Positions 1 through 8,637 of a DNA stretch of 47,484 bases are shown here, piece after piece. The translations under genes were made by a program, and so were the position numbers. The stretch's first letter is position 1. The number at the start of each line of letters is the position of its first letter. The stretch is from Bacteroidales bacterium. Lineage in GTDB: Bacteria > Bacteroidota > Bacteroidia > Bacteroidales > JAIPAH01. The stretch is taken from contig JAIPAH010000005.1 of NCBI GenBank assembly GCA_021740175.1, positions 1 through 47,484 on the forward strand, in the 5' to 3' direction. Below the pieces are notes generated by a model. The model did no database searches, was not told the origin of the DNA, and saw only the letters and a program-made list of their open reading frames with translations.

Positions 1-503
1 TCAGCTTCTGTTTTCGAGTAATTGTAAGCTTGATGCTTCTCATTGCTCGTTTGGTTCCAATGCTCCTCGGTGAGCAAATTTCCCGGGGTTTTGTAACACT
101 CAGAATTATCGCCATGCACTGCGGCAACCGAAGAGGTGACCACTACTTTTTTGACTTTTTCTTCTTTTTCCACCGCCTGCAAAACATTGCGCGTACCTTT
201 TACAGCAGGCTCTATAAGCTGTTGGCGGGCATGCTTTACACCTGATATAAAAAATGGCGAGGCTGCATGGATAACAGCATCACAACCTTTAACCGCTTCA
301 TCAAAGGAGCCTTCCTGCAAAAGGTCGGCTTCAAAAAATGTTAAGTTGCCTTTCGCCTTTTCAGCAAGGCCGGTCAGATGTTCGGTTTTACTTTTGTTGT
401 TGATATCGCGGACTGTGGTATTCACATCATGCCCGTATTCAAGAAGATATTTGATAACCCAGGATGCAATAAATCCCGTTCCACCGGTCACTAAAATTTT
501 CAT
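1..503 (-). CDS. NAD-dependent epimerase/dihydroflavonol-reductase-like protein (partial, runs off window start)
   Basis: Reverse strand from CAT at 501-503 reads MKILVTGGTGFIASWVIKYLLEYGHDVNTTVRD...VIHAASPFF...VVVTSSVAAV...YNYSKTEA: Rossmann TGGTGFIA and YxxxK motifs. Confidence 0.9.
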   Translation of the reverse strand, partial: MKILVTGGTGFIASWVIKYLLEYGHDVNTTVRDINNKSKTEHLTGLAEKAKGNLTFFEADLLQEGSFDEAVKGCDAVIHAASPFFISGVKHARQQLIEPAVKGTRNVLQAVEKEEKVKKVVVTSSVAAVHGDNSECYKTPGNLLTEEHWNQTSNEKHQAYNYSKTEA

Positions 504-669
504 GAGTGTTGTTTTTTTTATGTTCGCTTGCCTTATAAACAGTCCATCAGACAGGTAGTTCAAAATTACCGGATAATAGTAGCCCAGTAACCGGTTAAAA
601 GGATGTTAATAAGTTTCCCAATGGTGAATTATTTGAACTTTGGTTGCGTATTGCGGTTATTTCTCTGTC

Positions 670-1269
670 ATGAAATATTTATTGATATCCATAGCAATCT
701 TTTGTATGGCTTTCACCGTGCAAAGCCAGTCGCCCCACTTTATCTTATCGGAATTTTTTGCTTACCAGGAGGATAATGTAGTGAAACTGCAATGGAGCAT
801 CAAAGAAGGAAATACCTGTAATGGAATCGACATAGAGCGGGCAGGAAAAGAAAAAAAATTCGAAAAGATCGGTCGAATCAGCGGAGTCTGCGGTGCTCCC
901 GATCAGAGTGTCACCTACCGTTATGTGGATAGCCTGCCCTTAAAAAACCAGGTAAATCATTATCGCCTGGAGCTGGGAACGCAGGGCTACTCTTCTCCCG
1001 TGCAGGTAGAAACCCGGTTTTATAACAGTAAATCATATGTCGTAAAAAGGAACCCTTCATCGTCAAACATTTCCATACTGTTTAAAAACGAAGAAAACAT
1101 TCATTATACTTTTAAGATTTTTGATACACAGGGGAACCTGGTCAGGGAAATCACTACCCGGAGCGACCGGCTGGATATGCCGGTTCGTAAGCTTTCAACG
1201 GGGATATATATTTTCCGGGCTGTCTCGGCCGGCGGTTCCAAATTCAAAGGTAAATTCGCAGTTTTGTAA
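670..1269 (+). CDS. Secreted protein with T9SS type A C-terminal sorting-like domain
   Basis: Signal peptide MKYLLISIAIFCMAFTVQS from ATG 670; C-term IFDTQGNLVREITT...LSTGIYIFRAVSAGGSKFKGKFAVL resembles Por-secretion tail. Confidence 0.7.
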   Translation: MKYLLISIAIFCMAFTVQSQSPHFILSEFFAYQEDNVVKLQWSIKEGNTCNGIDIERAGKEKKFEKIGRISGVCGAPDQSVTYRYVDSLPLKNQVNHYRLELGTQGYSSPVQVETRFYNSKSYVVKRNPSSSNISILFKNEENIHYTFKIFDTQGNLVREITTRSDRLDMPVRKLSTGIYIFRAVSAGGSKFKGKFAVL

Positions 1270-1277
1270 GAAATGAA

Positions 1278-1784
1278 TTGCTCATGAAGAAAATTGGATT
1301 GCTCTCCGATACCCATGGATTTTTACATCCCGGTATTATGGAATTTTTTGAGCACGCTGATGAGATTTGGCATGCCGGAGATATCGGCGATATGCAGATT
1401 ATAAGCAAGCTTGAGAGTATTGCTCCCGTAAAAGGCGTGTACGGTAATATCGACCGCACGGAAATACGCCATCGGTTCCCTGAAGACAATATTTTTTGGG
1501 TGGAAGGAGCTAAGATTTATATGAGACATATTGGAGGCTATCCGGGAAAATATAAACCCGAAGCCAAGAAACTTATTGATTCCGAAAAGCCCCATTTATT
1601 CATATCCGGGCACTCCCACATTTTAAAGGTTATGAATGATAAAAAACGCGGCATGCTCCACATGAATCCCGGAGCTGCAGGTAAATCGGGATTTCATAAA
1701 AAAATTACCGCCCTGAGATTTGAAATTAACTATGGCCGCTTCGAAAACCTGGAAGTTTTTGAAGCGTCCCGGAAAAGCAATTGA
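1278..1784 (+). CDS. YfcE/MJ0936-family metallophosphoesterase
   Basis: GLLSDTHGFLHP...HAGDIGD...GNID...SGHSHI...NPGAAG motifs. Confidence 0.9.
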   Translation: MLMKKIGLLSDTHGFLHPGIMEFFEHADEIWHAGDIGDMQIISKLESIAPVKGVYGNIDRTEIRHRFPEDNIFWVEGAKIYMRHIGGYPGKYKPEAKKLIDSEKPHLFISGHSHILKVMNDKKRGMLHMNPGAAGKSGFHKKITALRFEINYGRFENLEVFEASRKSN

Positions 1785-2270
1785 TTATCTTAACCGATCC
1801 ACCGATCTTACCATTTTTTCATCTTTTCGTATGAATCGATTGGCCAGAATAAGAAACACCAAAGATATCAACGGCAAATAAATGCCGATGTCCTGGTAGT
1901 TGGCCATTGTATCTGTCACTTTTTCGATTTGGTCGATATAGAAAAACAGGATACCCATCACCATAATTATATTGAGAAATATGCCGATTTGGGTTAATTT
2001 CATTTGCAGAGGACGCTTTTTGTATAAAAATACAGTAGTAATGGAAATAACGGCTATTGCTGCTACAAAAACCAGTAGCGGAAGGTTGAACCAAAAGGAA
2101 AAGGGATTGGGTCCTACCTCGTTGGAGACCTCAAAAATGGTAAAAATCATATATTTCGTATTGGTTTCGGCGGCAGCAGCGTCCGTGAAAACAGCAATAG
2201 GGAAAAAGGCCATTAAAATAATGGCGATTCCTGATAAAAATAAGAAAATCGTTTGAACTCGTTGTATCAT
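1785..2270 (-). CDS. DUF4293-family membrane protein
   Basis: MIQRVQTIFLFLSGIAIILMAFFPIAVF start and four hydrophobic segments. Confidence 0.75.
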   Translation of the reverse strand: MIQRVQTIFLFLSGIAIILMAFFPIAVFTDAAAAETNTKYMIFTIFEVSNEVGPNPFSFWFNLPLLVFVAAIAVISITTVFLYKKRPLQMKLTQIGIFLNIIMVMGILFFYIDQIEKVTDTMANYQDIGIYLPLISLVFLILANRFIRKDEKMVRSVDRLR

Positions 2271-2360
2271 ACCTTTGTTTATGTTTTTAAAAAGCAAATA
2301 TAAAACAGTTGAGCATTTTTAACATGAAAACATGCTTTTTGGATTGAGATATTTTTTAAA

Positions 2361-2394
2361 TTTGCATTGTTGATTTAAATATTTTATATATTTG
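2361..2394 (+). promoter_or_regulatory. Bacteroidota-type promoter (TTG / TAnnTTTG) upstream of rho
   Basis: TTTGCATTGTTG...TATATTTG; about 160-nt leader follows before the rho ATG. Confidence 0.5.
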
Positions 2395-2557
2395 CAGCCG
2401 AGAAAAATCCCTGTTTTTCTAGTTGGTTGTTATCAAAATAAATCAGAAATAAAAGGGGTAGAGAGGATAATTGGAGTAGTTAATTTTTCAGTAAATTTTA
2501 TCATAGCAAATAATGAAATAACTTACCTCAAGTTTTATAATTCATAAACAACTATTT

Positions 2558-4273
2558 ATGTACGATATCATAGAATTAAATAGCAAGCTGGTATCAGAGC
2601 TCAAAGAAATTGCAAAAGAGCTCAATATCACCAAGGTCGAGGGTTTAAAGAAGCAGGATCTGATATATAAGATTCTGGATTACCAGGCATTAAATCCTGA
2701 TGATGAGACTGCGAAGAAAAAAGAGACCAAGAAAAAGCCCGGTCGACCCAAGAAAGAAAAAACCAATGCGGAGTCGGAAAATTCGGAAAATACCGAAGCG
2801 GCTGAAAACACTCAGGATAAACCTGAAGAGGAATCAAAAGATTCTAAAGACTCCAAGGATTCCAAAGAGAAAAAATCCAGGCGACGTCGTCGTGTCACTA
2901 AAGTAACGCCTGAGTCAGGAAAATCTGAGGAAAGCCAGGAGCCCCAAAAAGAAGAAGCGGCAGCGGAGTCTGAAAGCGACAAAACGCAGGAAAGCAAGAG
3001 TAAAGCTCCCGAAGTCGAAAAAAGCACTTCTTCGCCGGAAAAAATGACGGATGATGTTGAAAAGCGTATGTCGGATCATACTAAAGAACCTCAACAACGC
3101 GAAAGACATGCCCACAAAAAAGAGAAGGAAGAAGAATATTTTCCCTTTGAATCGGAAGGTATTGTTTCAAGCGAAGGTGTTCTGGAAATCATGCCGGACG
3201 GATATGGATTCCTCCGCTCGAGTGATTACAATTACATGAACTCACCGGATGACATTTATGTCTCCCAGTCCCAAATCAAACTGTTTGGACTGAAAACCGG
3301 TGATACGGTAAGGGGAAGCATACGCCCACCCAAGGATGGCGAGAAATTCTTCCCGCTGATAAAAGTAGAAAAAATCAACGGTAAAAATCCGGACACCATC
3401 CGCGATCGCATTCCCTTTGATTACCTGACTCCGCTATTCCCGAAAGAGAAATTTAATATTACGGCTCATAAAGATAAAGACAATCTCTCGGTACGTATTA
3501 TCGACCTGTTCTCCCCGCTGGGAAAAGGTCAGCGCGGTTTGATTGTGGCCCAGCCGAAAACGGGTAAAACTGTTCTTTTGAAAGAAATTGCCAACGCCAT
3601 AGCGGCCAATCACCCGGAAACCTACCTCATCGTATTGCTTATCGATGAGCGTCCGGAAGAAGTTACTGATATGGCTCGTAACGTCAAAGCGGAAGTTATA
3701 TCTTCCACTTTTGATGAACCGGCCGAGCGGCACGTTCGTATTTCAAACATCGTGCTGGAAAAATCCAAGCGCATGGTTGAAAGCGGCCATGATGTAGTTA
3801 TCCTGCTGGATTCTATTACACGCCTGGCAAGAGCTCACAACACCGTTTCCCCGTCCTCCGGAAAAGTATTATCCGGCGGAGTTGAAGCAAATGCCCTGCA
3901 GAAGCCCAAGCGTTTCTTCGGTGCTGCTCGTCAGATCGAAAACGGGGGTTCACTCACTATTCTCTCCACAGCTCTCATCGATACGGGCTCGAAAATGGAC
4001 GAGGTAATCTTTGAGGAATTTAAGGGAACCGGTAACATGGAGCTGCAGCTCGACCGCCGGTTGTCCAACAAGCGAATCTGGCCCGCTGTGGATGTTGTAT
4101 CATCAGGAACACGCCGCGAAGAATTGCTGCTTAGCAAAGAGTTCCTTCAGCGCGTATGGATCCTCAGAAACCACCTGGCCGATATGACAGTACTTGAGGT
4201 GATGGAATTCCTGAAGGATAAAATGGAAATGACAAGAGATAATGCTGAATTCCTGGCTTCTATGAACAGTTAG
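2558..4273 (+). CDS. rho: Transcription termination factor Rho with long low-complexity N-terminal insertion
   Basis: [17 protein letters not shown] Walker [34 protein letters not shown]-rich region in N-terminal third. Confidence 0.97.
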   Translation: MYDIIELNSKLVSELKEIAKELNITKVEGLKKQDLIYKILDYQALNPDDETAKKKETKKKPGRPKKEKTNAESENSENTEAAENTQDKPEEESKDSKDSKDSKEKKSRRRRRVTKVTPESGKSEESQEPQKEEAAAESESDKTQESKSKAPEVEKSTSSPEKMTDDVEKRMSDHTKEPQQRERHAHKKEKEEEYFPFESEGIVSSEGVLEIMPDGYGFLRSSDYNYMNSPDDIYVSQSQIKLFGLKTGDTVRGSIRPPKDGEKFFPLIKVEKINGKNPDTIRDRIPFDYLTPLFPKEKFNITAHKDKDNLSVRIIDLFSPLGKGQRGLIVAQPKTGKTVLLKEIANAIAANHPETYLIVLLIDERPEEVTDMARNVKAEVISSTFDEPAERHVRISNIVLEKSKRMVESGHDVVILLDSITRLARAHNTVSPSSGKVLSGGVEANALQKPKRFFGAARQIENGGSLTILSTALIDTGSKMDEVIFEEFKGTGNMELQLDRRLSNKRIWPAVDVVSSGTRREELLLSKEFLQRVWILRNHLADMTVLEVMEFLKDKMEMTRDNAEFLASMNS

Positions 4274-4311
4274 GAAATCCTCTTGCATTTTAGTTCGACA
4301 TTGAATAAAGG

Positions 4312-4338
4312 CCATCTCCTTTTGGAGATGGTTTTTTT
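4312..4338 (+). terminator. Rho-independent terminator downstream of rho
   Basis: CCATCTCC-TTTT-GGAGATGG followed by TTTTTTT. Confidence 0.85.
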
Positions 4339-4357
4339 ATGTTTAAAAATTAAGTCG

Positions 4358-4473
4358 AGTCTAAAAAGCCTTATGACCCCTAAATCCCCTAAAGGGGACT
4401 TTTTCAAACTGCTGATTTTTAGCAGTTAGGGATAAAAATGGTAAAAATCAGCTGTTTGAAGGCTTTTTAGACT
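4358..4473. repeat. Composite palindromic intergenic element (MITE/REP-like)
   Basis: Outer perfect 15-bp IR AGTCTAAAAAGCCTT (4358-4372)/AAGGCTTTTTAGACT (4459-4473); inner 18-bp IR with one mismatch (4404-4421/4442-4459); CCCCTAAATCCCCTAAAGGGG core. Confidence 0.75.
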
Positions 4474-4507
4474 GCTCTCATAATTCCTTTCAAGACGAGC
4501 CATAAAA

Positions 4508-5857
4508 TTAAAGGAACAGCTCCTGGATACTTATTCCTCCCAAATTGCCGGAACTCATGATTAAAACCGCAGAATTTTGATAATCCCGGCGTTTTAAGAA
4601 TCGGCTCAAGGCATCACTATCCGTAAAAACCTGAAGGTCTCCCCTATCAAACGCTTTTTTTACTTCACTTTTCCGGAGAGCAGGAAGTCGCTTTAACTCC
4701 AGGGTGTGGGGATTGAAAAAAATGACAGCTATATCAGCTTCAGCCATAGTTCCCCGGTATTGAGCCAAAAATGATTTGTTAAGACTGCTATAAGTATGTA
4801 ACTCGAAGACAGCCACCAGCTTCCTATCAGGGTATTGTTCCCGTACAGCCTGCAGGGTAGCTTTTACTTTGGAGGGAGCATGAGCAAAATCCTTAAAAAG
4901 GACAAAATATTCGGTTTCGCGAACTTTTTCCAGGCGCTGTGAAGCTCCTCCGAAAGTTGAGATGGAACAAAAAAAATCCCTTTCACTTATACCCAAATCA
5001 TCGCAAACCAGCCTTGCAGCTTCCAAATTTAGCAGATTATGGCGTCCGAATATTTTTAATGGATAATTACCGGAGGAAGTTTTAAGGTAAGTCACACCAT
5101 CTTCAACAAAATGCGGAGGCAGCGAATAGCTTTCTGTTCGGGCCGGCATGCGATTGTTTTTGACCAATTGCGGAAGATGCTCATCTTCCCGGCAATAAAA
5201 TAAAGAGCCCCCGGGATCAATCTGGCGGATAAATAACCGGAACTGTTCAAGATAATTTTCAAAAGTAGGAAATACATTCATATGATCCCATGCAATCCCT
5301 GTGATAACAGCAGTATGGGGTTTGTAGACATGAAACTTGGGGCGCGGATCAAGCGGTGAGGTTAAGTATTCATCGCCTTCGAGCACCATAATGTCAGCTT
5401 CGGAGGAAAGCGAAACCATTGTTTCAAAACCTTCAAGCTGCGCCCCAACCATAAAATCGCACGCTATATTGAGGGTATGTAAAACATGCAGGATCATCGC
5501 CGTCGTTGTCGTTTTGCCATGGCTTCCGCCGATGACTATCCGCTTTTTATTTTTGGCATGTTCATAAAGATACTCCGGGAAAGAAAAAACAGGAAGATTC
5601 TGTTTACGGGCTTCCAGGAGCTCGGGATTGTCTTTTTTTGCATGCATACCGACGAGTACGGCATTAAGGTTGTTATGAATGCGTTCGGGAAACCATCCTT
5701 CTTCCGGAGGTAACAGGTTATATCCAGCCAGCCGCGTGCGGGAGGGTTCAAAAATTTCATCATCCGAGCCGGTTATTTCATATCCCTTCTTGTGCAAAGC
5801 TATGGCCAGGTTGTGCATGGCACTACCGCCAATAGCAATGAAATGGATTCGCTGCAT
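4508..5857 (-). CDS. mpl: Mur ligase family protein, Mpl-like UDP-N-acetylmuramate:L-Ala-gamma-D-Glu-meso-DAP ligase
   Basis: IHFIAIGGSAMHNLAIALHKKGYEITGSDDEIFEPSRTRL; IGGSHGKTTTTAM; FGRHNLLNLEAA; DFAHAPSKVKATL. Confidence 0.92.
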   Translation of the reverse strand: MQRIHFIAIGGSAMHNLAIALHKKGYEITGSDDEIFEPSRTRLAGYNLLPPEEGWFPERIHNNLNAVLVGMHAKKDNPELLEARKQNLPVFSFPEYLYEHAKNKKRIVIGGSHGKTTTTAMILHVLHTLNIACDFMVGAQLEGFETMVSLSSEADIMVLEGDEYLTSPLDPRPKFHVYKPHTAVITGIAWDHMNVFPTFENYLEQFRLFIRQIDPGGSLFYCREDEHLPQLVKNNRMPARTESYSLPPHFVEDGVTYLKTSSGNYPLKIFGRHNLLNLEAARLVCDDLGISERDFFCSISTFGGASQRLEKVRETEYFVLFKDFAHAPSKVKATLQAVREQYPDRKLVAVFELHTYSSLNKSFLAQYRGTMAEADIAVIFFNPHTLELKRLPALRKSEVKKAFDRGDLQVFTDSDALSRFLKRRDYQNSAVLIMSSGNLGGISIQELFL

Positions 5858-6017
5858 GGTTTCTTTTTTTAGATAACCACAAAAATAAGAATACGCTGCA
5901 TTTCGTGGACTATGGCAGGAAATATTTAAGCATTTTTCGTCGGTCTAAAAACAATTTTTGCAAGCTACCTTGATTGCCTCACAGTTTATCCTGACATTTG
6001 CGAAAAAGCAAAATCCT

Positions 6018-6857
6018 ATGAAAATATCAACGGTCATAGCCGATACCTGGAAAATGGATGGTGGGGTATGTTTTGGTGTAGTGCCCAAAACTTTGTGGCG
6101 CAAGCATTATCCCGAAGCGGGAGATAACCTTGTCAATGTTGTCTCGCGTTGCTTGGTGGTTGAGACGGAAGAAAGAGTCTTTTTGGTTGATGCCGGTATG
6201 GGGCGAAAGCAAACGGCCAAATATTATGGCTACAAATACTTATCCCCGGAAGACGAGCTTCTCCAAAACCTTTCACGTTTGGGATATAAACCGGAAGACA
6301 TTACCGATGTTCTGCTTACTCATCTGCATGATGACCATGTGGGAGGAGCTTCCAGGCTTAACGAAAGCGGAGAGCCTGAGTTGCTATTTCCCAATGCCCG
6401 CTATTGGGTTAGTCTCAATCAATGGCAATGGGCCCGAAATCCCAATAAACGCGAGCAGGCTGCCTTCCTGGAAAAGAATCTGACTCCTTTGGCTGAATCG
6501 GGGCGCCTTTACCTTGTGGAAGAAGACAGGGAGCTGGCTGAGGGTTTCTTCGTGAAACATTTTTCCGGTCATACCAGCGGGATGCTTGTCCCCTATATTA
6601 ACTATAAAAACCGGTTTTTGGTATTTGTATCCGATTTAATTCCATTAACCGGCAACCTCCCGGTGGTTTATCTTGCCAGCGTGGATATACAGCCGCTGGT
6701 AGCTATGGAAGAGAAAGAAAAATTCCTTGAGGAAGCTGTGAAAAATGCTTATGTACTGGTTTTCGAGCATGATTACTACACCGAATGTGCCACATTAAAA
6801 AGAACAAACAAGGGGTATGCCTTGAATGAAACTTTTACTTTGCAAGAGTTAGGGTGA
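6018..6857 (+). CDS. MBL-fold metallo-hydrolase
   Basis: TDVLLTHLHDDHVGG, FSGHTSGM, FVSDLIPL; ATG at 6018. Confidence 0.9.
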   Translation: MKISTVIADTWKMDGGVCFGVVPKTLWRKHYPEAGDNLVNVVSRCLVVETEERVFLVDAGMGRKQTAKYYGYKYLSPEDELLQNLSRLGYKPEDITDVLLTHLHDDHVGGASRLNESGEPELLFPNARYWVSLNQWQWARNPNKREQAAFLEKNLTPLAESGRLYLVEEDRELAEGFFVKHFSGHTSGMLVPYINYKNRFLVFVSDLIPLTGNLPVVYLASVDIQPLVAMEEKEKFLEEAVKNAYVLVFEHDYYTECATLKRTNKGYALNETFTLQELG

Positions 6858-6931
6858 ATGATTCATATACTTTCTCCATTGATAATAGGAGTTTCAAGGA
6901 TAGTGGCATACGTGTCTTAAGAAATAAAAGA

Positions 6932-7250
6932 TTCAGAACTCCTGACTTGCTTCATGAAATTCAATAATTTTACTGTCATCCCGATGAAAAATTAGACATT
7001 ATGTTTTATGGCGCATCAGGAGTTCTGAAACTAATACTTACATATGGGTTTGGGCAGCCAGAGGCCCGCCCGTACCGAATCCCGAGCCTTCGGGATTCGG
7101 GCGGGCTGCAAGAATTCCGGGTCAAAACGAAGACGTTTTGACGAACCTCTCTAACGTTGATTGTACGGCCTAAACGTTAGACGAAGCGTCATCGCTTCGC
7201 CTTCTTTCATTTTTTAAGTTTACCCGATTTTTACAAGCGGGCCTCTGGCT
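6932..7250. repeat. Dispersed multi-hairpin intergenic repeat, copy A
   Basis: IR TTCAGAACTCCTGA (6932-6945)/TCAGGAGTTCTGAA (7016-7029); IR AGCCAGAGGCCCGC (7056-7069)/GCGGGCCTCTGGCT (7237-7250); segment from about 7011 to 7190 recurs inverted at about 21990-22110. Confidence 0.75.
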
Positions 7251-7323
7251 TCTGAAAATGATTAACTTTGTACAAAGTTGTATTTTATGGAAACTGAAGG
7301 ATTCAAAATATCATTAAGTTATA
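7249..7323 (+). repeat. Direct repeat (leader and first codons of antitoxin), copy 1
   Basis: 7249-7315 matches 12058-12124 with one mismatch (67 nt); homology continues after a 3-nt indel. Confidence 0.9.
7264..7279. promoter_or_regulatory. 16-bp perfect palindrome AACTTTGTACAAAGTT overlapping TAACTTTG -7-like element; putative VapB operator
   Basis: Sequence identical to its reverse complement; 7 bp upstream of ATG 7287; repeated at 12073-12088. Confidence 0.5.
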
Positions 7324-7535
7324 ATCAAATACGCGAATTGGTACGCCAGTTACCAAAAGAGGAAAAGCTTCAACTCAGTAAGGAATTGGCTAAAGAAACT
7401 ATTGATATAAGACTAAGCCGATTGCTTAAGTCATTCAAAACGGATGAGCTCACTCAAGATACTATAGATAAAGAGGTAGAGAGAATACGAAAAGAAATCC
7501 ATGAAGGAAAAAGATATAGTCAGGATTATCATTGA
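7287..7535 (+). CDS. VapB-like antitoxin
   Basis: METEGFKISLSYNQIRELVRQLPKEEKLQLSKELAKE; precedes PIN-toxin-like ORF. Confidence 0.65.
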   Translation: METEGFKISLSYNQIRELVRQLPKEEKLQLSKELAKETIDIRLSRLLKSFKTDELTQDTIDKEVERIRKEIHEGKRYSQDYH

Positions 7536-7603
7536 TACTCATTTGTTAATCATTAAATTTCATTACTTAATAAAAGATATTTGATAGTGATTAAATTTGT
7601 ATA

Positions 7604-7816
7604 ATGAAATACAGGATTTATATAGATACCTCAATTGTTGGTGGATATTTTGATAAAGAGTTCAAAAGTAAAGACAAAGAATTTGACGCAGTAAAAATGA
7701 TGCGTGAGATAAGGAATAAAATTACTTCTGAGACAAAAGACATGTCTTATGAAGAATTTAAAAGATATATCGATACAAAGTTGAAAAAAAGTGGTAAAAA
7801 ATCTGTAAAAAGATAA
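7604..7816 (+). pseudogene. PIN-domain toxin, apparently internally deleted remnant
   Basis: MKYRIYIDTSIVGGYFDKEFK resembles a PIN N-terminus, followed directly by a tail-like EFDAVKMMREIRNKITSETKDMSYEEFKRYIDTKLKK; only 70 aa. Confidence 0.65.
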
Positions 7817-7940
7817 GATACTATTCCTCTAATTGGAACTATACAATTCACATAGTAGTATTGTTTTATATTTCACATGATCTTGTCTATAATACAATTA
7901 TAATCAGAAGTATTCATCTCCTACTACTATTATATCTTCT

Positions 7941-8107
7941 TTACCTAAACAACTCCTTAATATCCCCGGCACTCATGTTCCGGAACGGGTCGTTGGAATT
8001 GATGAAGGTCTCGGCCAGTTTCGACTTTCGCTCCTGGAGCTTGTAAATCTTTTCTTCGATGCTTCCGCGGGAAATCAGGCGGTAGACAAAGACGTTTTTC
8101 TCCTGGC
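7941..8107 (-). pseudogene. Duplicated 3' end of SNF2 helicase gene (last ~55 codons)
   Basis: 167 nt collinear with 12886-13052; QEKNVFVYRLISRGSIEEKIYKLQERKSKLAETFINSNDPFRNMSAGDIKELFR. Confidence 0.9.
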
Positions 8108-8632
8108 TGACGGGGGCGAGGGCACGGTCGATGCACTGGTGGCTGCCGCCGGAGGCACAAAAACGAAAGTACACGTGCACGACCCGCTCATGCGGGAAAT
8201 AGAAGCCGAATATGGTATCATTCACAACGATACGGCAGTCATCGAAATGGCGGCGGCTTCGGGACTGGAGCTGCTTTCCCGTGAAGAGCGAAATCCTATA
8301 ATTACCACCACTTTTGGCACCGGCGAACTTATCAGGGAAGCTATCCAAAAGTGCTACTCCCGTATCATCGTCGGGGTGGGTGGCAGCTCTACCAACTCGG
8401 GAGCCGGTATGGCGGAAGCACTCGGAGCTAAACTTTACAATAAGGAGAGTGAGGAAATTAACAAAGGAGGGACTCGCTGGGCAAACTAGCCTCGATTGAT
8501 CTTACCGAAAAGCCCGTAAGGCTCGAAGAGTCCATGCACAACGCCGAAAGGCTGCTGATACAGGCGGCGGCCAGAAAGACCCGGAGCCTTATGATCGGGA
8601 AGAAGTTACCGAATAAGAAACCTAAAATATAG
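8106..8632 (+). pseudogene. Glycerate kinase remnant (5' truncated, frameshifted, internally deleted)
   Basis: ADGGEGTVDALVAAAGGTKTKVHVHDPLMREIEAEYG...VIEMAAASGLELL...TTTFGTGELIREAI...VGVGGSSTNSGAGMAEALG, then apparent 1-nt deletion near 8470 (GG(D)SLGKLASIDLT in another frame), then C-term-like RLEESMHNAERLLIQAA. Confidence 0.85.
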
Positions 8633-8637
8633 AGAGT

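Noticed and set aside
136-558. 140-aa + strand ORF
   Set aside because: Antisense to the epimerase gene (1-503 minus), which has clear Rossmann and YxxxK motifs.
2628-3115. Several ORFs overlapping rho in other frames (2628-2837, 2700-2906, 2812-3027, 2915-3115)
   Set aside because: Shadow ORFs from the low-complexity E/K/S-rich part of rho; composition is artefactual.
7145-7195. Possible integron attC-like site (TCTAACG...CGTTAGAC; GTTRRRY match) in the dispersed repeat
   Set aside because: R''-R' distance is only about 30 nt, R'' does not fit RYYYAAC, and there is no integrase or cassette array; better described as a hairpin within the dispersed repeat.
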